From Myxococcaceae bacterium JPH2 (GTDB taxonomy: Bacteria > Myxococcota > Myxococcia > Myxococcales > Myxococcaceae), in assembly GCA_016458225.1 (NCBI GenBank), contig JAEMGR010000040.1, positions 1 through 64,000 on the forward strand: a DNA stretch of 64,000 nucleotides, read 5' to 3'. A program made the position numbers and the translations under genes. Below, one piece after another: positions 31,024 through 38,094 of the stretch. Position 1 is the first letter of the stretch. Each line of letters opens with the position of its first letter. A model generated the notes under the pieces. That model had not been told where the DNA came from. It did not search any database and saw only the letters and a list, made by a program, of their open reading frames with translations.

Positions 31024-31052
31024 AACCTAGGCACCCGCCTCCGTCACGACAA
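31024..31052 (-). promoter_or_regulatory. Promoter of the small membrane-protein operon
   Basis: On the minus strand, TTGTCG (31047-31052) and TAGGTT (31024-31029) are exactly 17 bp apart, giving a leader of about 37 bases to the ATG at 30980. Confidence 0.6.
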
Positions 31053-31122
31053 CTACGTCACAACGGATGTGTCTGGCGTTCGCAAGCGTCGGCCACCCAA
31101 CGCACCGCCAGCGCCCCCCACG

Positions 31123-31887
31123 CTAGCCGATGAGCTGCACGGGCGGAGAGCGCCGAGTCGCGACCACGATGGGAGCCTGGAAGCGCAGCACCAGCGGCAG
31201 GTGGTCCGAGGCCTGACGACTCAGGGCCGTTCGGTGGGGGTGCAGCGCGAGCGGCTTCACCCCGGCATCCACGTAGATGCGGTCCAATCGCAAGAGCGGC
31301 CAGCGGGTGGGATAGGTGCGCGCCGGGACCCGGAGGGCCAGCGCCGCGTCGTGGAGCGCCCGGCGCACCAACGCGGGCACAGGCCCTGGGCCCCAGGAGT
31401 TGAAGTCCCCGCACACGACGAGCGGGTCCTTGCGCACGGCGTCGCTCAGGATGTCCGCCGACAGCAGCAGCGCCTCCTGCCGGCGCCGCTCTCCCACGGA
31501 CAGCCCCATGTGGAGGCTGAACACGTGCAGCAACTGCCCCGCGCCCAGGTCCAGGTCGCACCGAAGCGCCCCACGCGGCTCACGCCGGGGGACGCTCAGG
31601 TCGTAGTTCTTCGAGCGACAGATGGGCAGCCGCGTGAGGATGGCATTGCCGTAGCGCCGGCCGTTGAGCACCACGTTGGGCCCGAACGCCAGGTGCATGC
31701 CCAGGAGTTCCGCGAGGTGCTCGGGCTGGTCCTCGCACGGCGTCTGGCCCCGGAAGTCGCCCACCTCCTGGAGCGCGAGGATGTCCGCGTTCACCTCGCG
31801 CAGGACCTGCCCCACACGGTCCAGGTCGAATACGCCGTCCAGGCCGATCCCGCTGTGGATGTTGTACGAGACGAGCGTCAGCTCCAC
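31123..31887 (-). CDS. Endonuclease/exonuclease/phosphatase family hydrolase
   Basis: A 254-residue EEP-fold protein. Motifs: SYNIHSG (N-terminal Asn), ALQEVGD (metal-binding Glu), HMGLS, GDFNSWGPG (catalytic Asp/Asn) and SDHLPLV (Asp/His at the C-terminus). The family includes DNases, sphingomyelinases and inositol phosphatases; the residues do not separate these. No signal peptide is visible. GTG start with GAGGGGTG upstream. It lies 16 bp downstream of a small unknown gene. Confidence 0.8.
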   Translation of the reverse strand: MELTLVSYNIHSGIGLDGVFDLDRVGQVLREVNADILALQEVGDFRGQTPCEDQPEHLAELLGMHLAFGPNVVLNGRRYGNAILTRLPICRSKNYDLSVPRREPRGALRCDLDLGAGQLLHVFSLHMGLSVGERRRQEALLLSADILSDAVRKDPLVVCGDFNSWGPGPVPALVRRALHDAALALRVPARTYPTRWPLLRLDRIYVDAGVKPLALHPHRTALSRQASDHLPLVLRFQAPIVVATRRSPPVQLIG

Positions 31888-31903
31888 GCGGACGACCCAC
31901 CCC

Positions 31904-32350
31904 TCACGCGGGCCGGAGGCGCCGGGCGGCCAGGCGCATGCCCGTCAGCGGCAGCGTCATCAGCCGCCCCGCGGCCCGGACCGCATCGGACAGGCTGGAG
32001 CGGAGCGAGCGCAGGTGGCGCCCCGCCTCCTCCGCCAGTTCGGGGAAGCGCGTGGGTGGCGCGGACTCGCGCGTGGCTGGCAGCGAGCCAATGGGCGCCG
32101 TGGGACGACGCCCCGGCACGGTCGGCGCCTTGCGCTTGCGGGACGCCCCGGCCCGTCGGGCGTCCAGTTGGTGCTCCTGGAAGAGCTCCTCGGTCTCCGC
32201 GTGGCTTCGGCCGTAGTGGATGCCCTCGCCTTCCTGCTCCGGGCGCGTGCGCGGGCGAGCCAGGTGCGCCTTGTCCTGGCGGCGCTCGCTCCGGCTCTGG
32301 GGAAGGGTCTTGGGAACCTGGAAATGATCGAAGCTGTAGGAGCGAGGCAT
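31904..32350 (-). CDS. Basic protein of unknown function
   Basis: A 148-residue, strongly Arg/Glu-rich protein. The N-terminal MPRSYSFDHFQVPK is distinctive, and the C-terminal helix is Leu/Arg-rich and amphipathic. It looks largely disordered and I cannot assign a family. ATG at 32350 is preferred over 32365 because GGAGAG lies about seven bases upstream. It leads into the EEP gene after 16 bp. Confidence 0.5.
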   Translation of the reverse strand: MPRSYSFDHFQVPKTLPQSRSERRQDKAHLARPRTRPEQEGEGIHYGRSHAETEELFQEHQLDARRAGASRKRKAPTVPGRRPTAPIGSLPATRESAPPTRFPELAEEAGRHLRSLRSSLSDAVRAAGRLMTLPLTGMRLAARRLRPA

Positions 32351-32417
32351 ATCCGCACTCTCCATCCACTCAATCGGGTCCGAGCAGAACCTAGGAAGCC
32401 ACCGCTTCCTCCGGCAC

Positions 32418-32440
32418 GACAGGGCCCGCGGGCCCTTGTC
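32418..32440. promoter_or_regulatory. Near-perfect inverted repeat between divergent genes
   Basis: GACAGGGCCCG is followed by CGGGCCCTTGTC, an 11-bp dyad with one added base. It lies between the divergent minus-strand basic-protein gene and the M23 gene, and could be an operator or a cruciform. Confidence 0.4.
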
Positions 32441-32576
32441 CGCCCTCCTCCCTCCCAACCGAGCAGTCAGCGACAGCCGCCTCAGAGGGCCGAGCGCGCG
32501 AGGACTCCCAGCGGGCAACCGGCACGGCGCGAGCCGGGAGGGCAGCAACCCGAGGCGCGTGGTGTATGAACGGCCC

Positions 32577-33566
32577 ATGCCTGCGCCTCGCCTCGTCTTC
32601 GTCGCCCTGCTCGCCACCTGCATCGAGGCCGTCGCGGCGCAACCCGCCCCCACGTCCGAGAAGCCCCCGGCGGAGCCGACCCGCCAGAGCGCCCCCGAGA
32701 CGCGGCCCCACCTCATCCTCCAGCCCGGGACGGCCAAGCCCGGCGACCCCGTGCTGGTGACGGTGCGCGGGCTCGCGGGCCTGCCCTCGGGCACCCTGGG
32801 GGGCAAGGCCCTGCGCTTCGTCCCGTGGCAGGGCGGCGCCATGGCCATCTCCGGCCTCTCGGTGGACCTGGCCCCCGGACGCGTCGACGTGAAGGTCACC
32901 GTCCCCGCGTCAGCGGGCACGGCCCCCGTGGAACTCAGCGGCACCCTGGAGGTCGTCCCGCCCGGCTATCCCGAGCGAGAGCTGCGCGTGGCCTCGAAGT
33001 ACGTGGATCCGCCGAAGGACGTGAAGGCGCGCATGGAGGCGGATCGCCGCGCGTTCGCCATCGCCTTCGCGCAGCCGCTCCAGGCGCCGTTCTTCGGACA
33101 GAACTTCGCGTGGCCGCGCCCGGCCACCATCACCGCGCCGTTCGGAGACCGCCGCTCGTTCAACGGCAAGCTCCAGAGCCAGCACTTCGGCACGGACCTG
33201 GACGGCGCGACGGGCGAGCCCATCCTCGCCGCCAACGACGGCGTGGTGGTGATGACGCGCGAGAACCAGGCCGCCGGCAACACCGTCATCGTCCATCACG
33301 GCGGCGGCCTGTTCACGACCTACTTCCACATGTCGCGCATCCTCGTGAAGAACGGCGCGCGGGTGAAGCAGGGCGAGCGACTCGGCCTCGTGGGCAAGAC
33401 GGGCCGCGTGACGGGCCCCCACCTCCACTGGGGCGTGAAGGTGGATGACCTGTGGGTGGATGGCCAGTCGTTGCTCAAGCTGGACTTCTTCCCCGCCCCG
33501 CTCGCGTCACCCAGCCTCGCGGCACCGAACCTCGCGCACGGCTCACCCGAGCTGGGGAATCCCTAG
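32577..33566 (+). CDS. M23-family peptidase (LytM/NlpD-type)
   Basis: A 329-residue exported protein with a signal peptide to about residue 21, a beta domain of roughly 110 residues, and a C-terminal M23 zinc domain. The zinc ligands His203 and Asp207 (QHFGTDLDG) and His284 of PHLHWG are all present, so it may be catalytically active on peptidoglycan cross-bridges. TATGAA lies six bases before the ATG and no Shine-Dalgarno is present. The 3' end overlaps the convergent BKACE gene by 24 bp. Confidence 0.85.
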   Translation: MPAPRLVFVALLATCIEAVAAQPAPTSEKPPAEPTRQSAPETRPHLILQPGTAKPGDPVLVTVRGLAGLPSGTLGGKALRFVPWQGGAMAISGLSVDLAPGRVDVKVTVPASAGTAPVELSGTLEVVPPGYPERELRVASKYVDPPKDVKARMEADRRAFAIAFAQPLQAPFFGQNFAWPRPATITAPFGDRRSFNGKLQSQHFGTDLDGATGEPILAANDGVVVMTRENQAAGNTVIVHHGGGLFTTYFHMSRILVKNGARVKQGERLGLVGKTGRVTGPHLHWGVKVDDLWVDGQSLLKLDFFPAPLASPSLAAPNLAHGSPELGNP

Positions 33567-34436
33567 CGCCGCGCGAGCCTCGGCGGGCGTCATGGGCTCG
33601 CGGCCCGCGTCGCGCGCCAGGCGCACGGCCTTCTCCACCAGCGGGCCGTTGCCCTTCGCCATCTCGCGGCCCGCGGTGTCCAGGTAGAAGTTGTCCTCCA
33701 GGCCCACGCGGATGTTGCCGCCGAGCACCAGCGCGCCCATCACGAGCGGCCACTGCACCTTGGAGATGCCAATCACCTCCCAGGTGTCCTCGGGGCCCAC
33801 CTGCCGCGCCATGTGCGCCAGGTTCTCCATCGTCGGAGCCACGCCCCCCAACACGCCGAGCACGAAGCTGTACTGGAGCGGCGGCTTCAGCAGCCCCATC
33901 GCGATGAGCGGCTGCGCGTTGTGGATGTGCCCCACGTCGAAGCACTCCAGCTCCGGCTTGGAGCCGCCCGCGCGCATGGCCTCGGCGGCGATGATGATGT
34001 CCGAGAACGGGTTGGGGAACACGAAGTCGAAGACGAAGCCCTTCCGCTTCTCGGAGTACTTCGCGTAGTTCATCGAGCCCATGTTGAGCGCCGCCATCTC
34101 GGGCCGCGTCTCGTTCACGTAGCCGATGCGCGCGCGCTTCTCGTCCTCCCCCTCCACCCCCATGTTGAAGCCACCGGTAGAGAAGTTGATGATGATGGGG
34201 CTGCGCTTGCGGACCTCGTCGCGAATCTGCCGGTAGATGTCCGTGCTCCAGGACTGATCTCCGGTGTCGGGCTCGCGCGCGTGGATGTGCACCACGGCCG
34301 CGCCCGCCTCATAGGCCCGGCGCGCCTCCTCGGCGATCTCCACGGGCGAGTACGGGATGTACGGGCACTGCTCGCGCTTGGTCAGCACGCCGTCCAGCGC
34401 GCACGTGACGATGACCTTGTCCTGCACCAGGGCCAT
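33543..34436 (-). CDS. Beta-keto acid cleavage enzyme (BKACE, DUF849)
   Basis: A 297-residue TIM-barrel enzyme of the family of 3-keto-5-aminohexanoate cleavage enzyme (Kce). The zinc histidines are His50 and His52 in AVVHIHARE, and ECFDVGHIHN supplies another conserved patch. Family members transfer a carbon unit from a beta-keto acid to acetyl-CoA; the substrate varies. Third gene of the TetR-crotonase-BKACE operon, 43 bp from the crotonase. Closest substrate class cannot be chosen from sequence alone. Confidence 0.85.
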   Translation of the reverse strand: MALVQDKVIVTCALDGVLTKREQCPYIPYSPVEIAEEARRAYEAGAAVVHIHAREPDTGDQSWSTDIYRQIRDEVRKRSPIIINFSTGGFNMGVEGEDEKRARIGYVNETRPEMAALNMGSMNYAKYSEKRKGFVFDFVFPNPFSDIIIAAEAMRAGGSKPELECFDVGHIHNAQPLIAMGLLKPPLQYSFVLGVLGGVAPTMENLAHMARQVGPEDTWEVIGISKVQWPLVMGALVLGGNIRVGLEDNFYLDTAGREMAKGNGPLVEKAVRLARDAGREPMTPAEARAALGIPQLG

Positions 34437-34479
34437 GAAGCTCTCCTCCTAGAAGGGACTGCGGGAGACACTGTAGAGC

Positions 34480-35262
34480 TCAGCGGTCGTTCCACTTCGG
34501 GGGACGCTTCTCCAGGAAGGCAGTGACGCCCTCGGCCGCGTCGTCGGCCAGCACGTTGAGGGACAGCTGCGACGCGAGGAACTCCAGCGCCGCGGGCAGG
34601 GGCATGTCCTCCGCCGTGAAGAAGGCGCGACGGCCCAGCGCGAGCACCGCCTGGCTCTTCCCCGCGAGCTTGTCCGCCAGCGCGCCCACCTGGGCATCCA
34701 GCTCCGCCGCCGGCACCACGCGATTGACGAGCCCGAGCGCCAGCGCGTCCCGCGCCGTCAGTCGCTCCCCGGTGAGCACCAGCTCCAACGCGCGCTTGCG
34801 GCCCACGTGTCGCTGGAGCAGCGCCATCATCATCATCGGGAACAACCCGACGTCGATCTCCGGCGTCCCGAAGCCCGCGCCCTCCACGGCCACCGCCAGG
34901 TCGCACGCGAGCACCAGGCCCAGGCCTCCCGCCAGCGCGTGCCCGTTGACGCGAGCCACGGTGGGCTTGCGCACGTCCTGGAAGCAAGTGAGCAGTCGCC
35001 CGTACGCGCGCCGCCCGTCATGCGTGGCGAGGAAGCCCGCCTCGCCCGCGAGCTGTCCAAGGTCGCCGCCAGCACAGAAGACCTTCTCGCCCGCGCCAGT
35101 GAGCACCACCACGCGCACGCGAGGGTCCTCGTCCGCGCGGCCGAGGCCCTCCAACAATCCCTGCACCACCCCCGGGGACAAGGCGTTGCGCGCCCCCGGG
35201 CGATCGATGGTCAGGTGCGCTTGGGCGCCTTGGACTTCGTACCGGACTTCTCCCGCTTCCAT
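34480..35262 (-). CDS. Crotonase-family (enoyl-CoA hydratase-like) protein
   Basis: A 260-residue crotonase. The oxyanion-hole segments FCAGGDLGQL and NGHALAGGLGL are present. The acidic residue in GTPEIDVG matches the second catalytic Glu of enoyl-CoA hydratase, but the first (Glu in GGCEL of the rat enzyme) is Gly here, so it may be an isomerase or another crotonase reaction. It overlaps the TetR gene by 52 bp, implying coupled expression. Confidence 0.8.
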   Translation of the reverse strand: MEAGEVRYEVQGAQAHLTIDRPGARNALSPGVVQGLLEGLGRADEDPRVRVVVLTGAGEKVFCAGGDLGQLAGEAGFLATHDGRRAYGRLLTCFQDVRKPTVARVNGHALAGGLGLVLACDLAVAVEGAGFGTPEIDVGLFPMMMMALLQRHVGRKRALELVLTGERLTARDALALGLVNRVVPAAELDAQVGALADKLAGKSQAVLALGRRAFFTAEDMPLPAALEFLASQLSLNVLADDAAEGVTAFLEKRPPKWNDR

Positions 35263-35909
35263 GCAGGCACCTCCGCACCGGGGGCGTCGGCCAGGACGCC
35301 GTGAAGGAAGGAGTCGGCGATCTGCGCCTTGGCCTGCTCGAGCATCTGCGTGTCGCGGGCGTCCGCCAGCCCCACCACGAAGGCCGTCAGCCCCATCTCG
35401 ATGGAGCCGAACAGGAGCGCCGAGGCCAGCAGCGGATCCACGTCCGGCCGCAGCTCTCCCGCCGCCTTGGCGCGGGTGAACATCTCCGAGCTCAAGCGGA
35501 TGACGTCCACGAACGCCGTCTGGCGGTTGATGCGAGCGCCCGCCGGGCTGCGAGCAATCTCCAGGATGAGCACCTTCACCGCTCGCGGGTCCACCCGGTA
35601 GGCCTCGAAGGCCACATCCGCGATGCCCCGCACCTTCTCGACCAGGGAGCCCTCGCTGTCCGCCACCGCGGCCACGCGGGTGACGAAGCCGGTCCACCCC
35701 GTCTCGAAGACGGTCTCCAGCAGCTCGTCCTTGTTCTTGAAGTAGTGGTAGACGAGCCCGTAGGCGACGCCCGCCTCGCGCGCCACGTCCGCGATGCGGC
35801 AGCCGTGGTAGCCCTTGCGAGCGAATACATCGATGGCGGCGCGAAGGATGGTGCGGCGGCGCTCACTCTCGCGCGTCCCACCCTCCGCCGCCGTCTTCTG
35901 CTGACCCAC
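35211..35909 (-). CDS. TetR-family repressor
   Basis: A 232-residue TetR regulator. The N-terminal HTH reads RIADVAREAGVAYGLVYHYF, typical of the acyl-CoA/beta-oxidation subgroup. GTG at 35909 is chosen because GGAGG is four bases upstream; an alternative TTG at 35936 lies inside the operator. A 24-bp dyad overlaps the predicted transcription start. It heads the crotonase-BKACE operon and probably represses it, with an acyl-CoA-like ligand. Confidence 0.9.
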   Translation of the reverse strand: MGQQKTAAEGGTRESERRRTILRAAIDVFARKGYHGCRIADVAREAGVAYGLVYHYFKNKDELLETVFETGWTGFVTRVAAVADSEGSLVEKVRGIADVAFEAYRVDPRAVKVLILEIARSPAGARINRQTAFVDVIRLSSEMFTRAKAAGELRPDVDPLLASALLFGSIEMGLTAFVVGLADARDTQMLEQAKAQIADSFLHGVLADAPGAEVPAWKREKSGTKSKAPKRT

Positions 35910-35923
35910 GCGTCCTCCACCGG

Positions 35924-35947
35924 CCGGTTGATTCAAGAATCAGCCGG
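35924..35947. promoter_or_regulatory. Operator-like dyad upstream of the TetR gene
   Basis: The half-sites CCGGTTGATTCA and AGAATCAGCCGG form a 24-bp dyad with ten of twelve positions paired. It overlaps the transcription start predicted by the adjacent promoter, a typical autoregulatory arrangement. Confidence 0.7.
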
Positions 35948-35952
35948 GGAGG

Positions 35953-35981
35953 ACCCTACGAACGTGGCGGCTGGCGGTCAA
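35953..35981 (-). promoter_or_regulatory. Promoter of the TetR-crotonase-BKACE operon
   Basis: On the minus strand, TTGACC (35976-35981) and TAGGGT (35953-35958) are 17 bp apart. The start point would be near 35946, inside the dyad. Confidence 0.65.
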
Positions 35982-35995
35982 TCCCCTCGCGGGGG

Positions 35996-37534
35996 TTACT
36001 TGACCTTCCCGCTGATGGCCGGCGCGTTGATGAACACCTTGTGCCCCTCGAGCTGAGCGGCGGTGTACTTGCAGACCGCGTTCACGGTGAAGTCGAGGCC
36101 GGGGTCGGGGAAGGGGCCCGGGGGCGGCTCGGCCGCGGGGTCGTGGACGTCCGCGATGGTGTACGACTCCACCTGGAAGGGCGGGTACGTGAAGGCGATG
36201 CCCTTCTCCAGTGGATCCACCTTCACTGGACCGATGGCGCCACCGGCGCAACCGTCATCGCCGCCGTTGCGCGCGAGCTGGTTGAACCAGGGGTCGGACA
36301 GGAGGAAGGAGGCGCCCACGGTGGCGAAGTGGCCCACGACGACGGCCGTGGCGGGGGGCGGCGGGGTGATCTGCCGGACGACGGGGTTCACCGGATCGCT
36401 GCGGTCCAGCGCGTGCGGCCAGCCCGTCCACAGGATGCGCTCCTGCACCCAGATGGTGGTGTTGGAGTCGTACTTGCCATTCTTCCCGTCCCAACGGCCG
36501 TTGCCGTCGGTGTCCACGAAGCGCTCACTCGGGTCCCACGTGCCGTTGTCGTTGGAGTCCACGAACGGCTCGGTGGTGTCCTCGAAGGCCTCACCCTGGT
36601 CGTACTGACCATTGTTGTTGTCGTCGTAGAACTGCTCCTCGCCGCTGGTGATGGCGATGAGGCTCACGAGGTTGTCGCGCGGGTTGTTGACCTTGCCGGG
36701 CCGGATGGGGTCCTCGCGGCGGGGCTCGGGGCGGGGATTCTGGGGCTGCGGCACCACGCCGTAGTCGGCCAGCGGGTTCTCGGACCAGAGGAACGGGTGC
36801 ATCCACAGGGGCGCCAGGTACTCGCCGGTGTGGGTGGCGTCCTTGGTGGGGTTCCAGGTGAAGACGCCCGGCTCCACGTCCACCGGCAGGGGCAGCGAGC
36901 TCTTGTAGAGCACCTCGGCGTTGCCCACGACGTTGGTGGCGGACACGCCCGAGGGCGCGATGGTTCCCGCCTCGGTGAGGAAGGACACCTGCGCGCCGAC
37001 GATGCCGTCGCCGTTGCGATCCGCCACGTGGGCGATGCAGCGCACCTTGACGCCGGCGATGAGGTTGCGCGTCTCGTCCCACGCGCCGATGGCGTGGTGG
37101 GCACCGGAGCCGGCGCCAGAGAACGAACCGCACTGGAAGGTGAACTGGCGCGAGCTGGACGCGGTGCCAGCGAAGCTGACCACCGGGCTCAGCGCCGTCT
37201 TGTCCTCGGCCGTGGCGACCACGACCACGGAGGCCACGCGGCCCCCCCGAGCGACAAGCTGAACGGAGACGGAGCCGTCTCCGGTGTTGGTGGTGCCCTC
37301 AGAGGGCGACAACTCCATGCCGGGGACTTGCGGCTGGAGCGAGAAGGTCACCTTTGTGCCGGCCTGAGGCTGGCCACGGGTGTCCACCGCACGAAAGCGG
37401 AGTGTGGTGATCTCACCCAGCTTGGGCTGGAGTGGCGATTGATCCACGAACTCCAGCGTGGCGGGAGGCGGCGGTGAGCACGCCACGAACAGCACGCTCG
37501 CGAAAGCCACCCACGAGGCCAGGACCGGACGCAT
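35996..37534 (-). CDS. Lipoprotein with Ig-like and calcium-loop repeats
   Basis: A 512-residue protein with a lipobox (FVAC, Cys19). An N-terminal bacterial-Ig-like region (about 25-140) is followed by a second such domain. Near the centre are three short repeats, FYDDNNNGQYD, FVDSNDNGTWD and FVDTDGNGRWD, each an Asp/Asn-rich loop like EF-hand or dockerin-type calcium sites. No catalytic motif is visible, so it may be an adhesive or structural outer-membrane lipoprotein. ATG at 37534 has AAGGAG nine bases upstream. Confidence 0.7.
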   Translation of the reverse strand: MRPVLASWVAFASVLFVACSPPPPATLEFVDQSPLQPKLGEITTLRFRAVDTRGQPQAGTKVTFSLQPQVPGMELSPSEGTTNTGDGSVSVQLVARGGRVASVVVVATAEDKTALSPVVSFAGTASSSRQFTFQCGSFSGAGSGAHHAIGAWDETRNLIAGVKVRCIAHVADRNGDGIVGAQVSFLTEAGTIAPSGVSATNVVGNAEVLYKSSLPLPVDVEPGVFTWNPTKDATHTGEYLAPLWMHPFLWSENPLADYGVVPQPQNPRPEPRREDPIRPGKVNNPRDNLVSLIAITSGEEQFYDDNNNGQYDQGEAFEDTTEPFVDSNDNGTWDPSERFVDTDGNGRWDGKNGKYDSNTTIWVQERILWTGWPHALDRSDPVNPVVRQITPPPPATAVVVGHFATVGASFLLSDPWFNQLARNGGDDGCAGGAIGPVKVDPLEKGIAFTYPPFQVESYTIADVHDPAAEPPPGPFPDPGLDFTVNAVCKYTAAQLEGHKVFINAPAISGKVK

Positions 37535-37681
37535 CGGCGGGAACTCCTTAAGGACGAAGAAGGGGCAGTGCTGTGTTCCGTCGCCACACAGCACTCCCCT
37601 CCATCTTCCCGGGCCGCCTGCCATCCCGTCAAGGACACGACAACAGGGACGAGCGTCCCCTTGCGTTTCCCGGCGGGGGAC

Positions 37682-38032
37682 TCAGGCAGCCGAGCCGCTG
37701 AACATCACCCGGGCAACGCCCAGCAGCCGATCCACGTCCCGCGACGTCAAGCCCCGGGCGCGGGCGAAATCCGACAGCGGGCGCAGCAGGTCTTCGGTCT
37801 GGGCAAGGGTCTGCTCCGTGCCCGTGAACAACTCGCCCAGGCTCACGCCCAACGCGTTCGCGAGGGCAGCAAGCGTCTCGACGTGAGGAACACGCTCACC
37901 CCGCTCAATCATGGAGAGGAAGGAGACGCTGATCTGGGCTCGCTCCGCGAGCTCCTCCTGCGTCCACCGCTCGGGCCGCTGCGTGCGAAGCTCGCGGATG
38001 CGCTGGCCAATTCTTTTTCCGAGGTCCGACAC
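37682..38032 (-). CDS. XRE-family transcriptional regulator
   Basis: A 116-residue protein with a Cro/C1-type HTH (TQEELAERAQISVSFLSMIE), then a C-terminal helical part of about 50 residues. GTG at 38032 has AGGAG nine bases upstream. It lies 62 bp after the lptD stop on the same strand and may be in that transcript. Target unknown; no phage genes are nearby. Confidence 0.85.
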   Translation of the reverse strand: MSDLGKRIGQRIRELRTQRPERWTQEELAERAQISVSFLSMIERGERVPHVETLAALANALGVSLGELFTGTEQTLAQTEDLLRPLSDFARARGLTSRDVDRLLGVARVMFSGSAA

Positions 38033-38094
38033 GAAAGACTTCTCCTGGGGGGATGTTCGAGGTTGGTGAAACCACTGCGTACGGCCCGTGATTC

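Noticed and set aside
32351-32944. N-terminal extension of the basic protein gene beyond 32350
   Set aside because: The extension runs through the divergent M23 gene and its promoter region. A ribosome site before 32350 is better.
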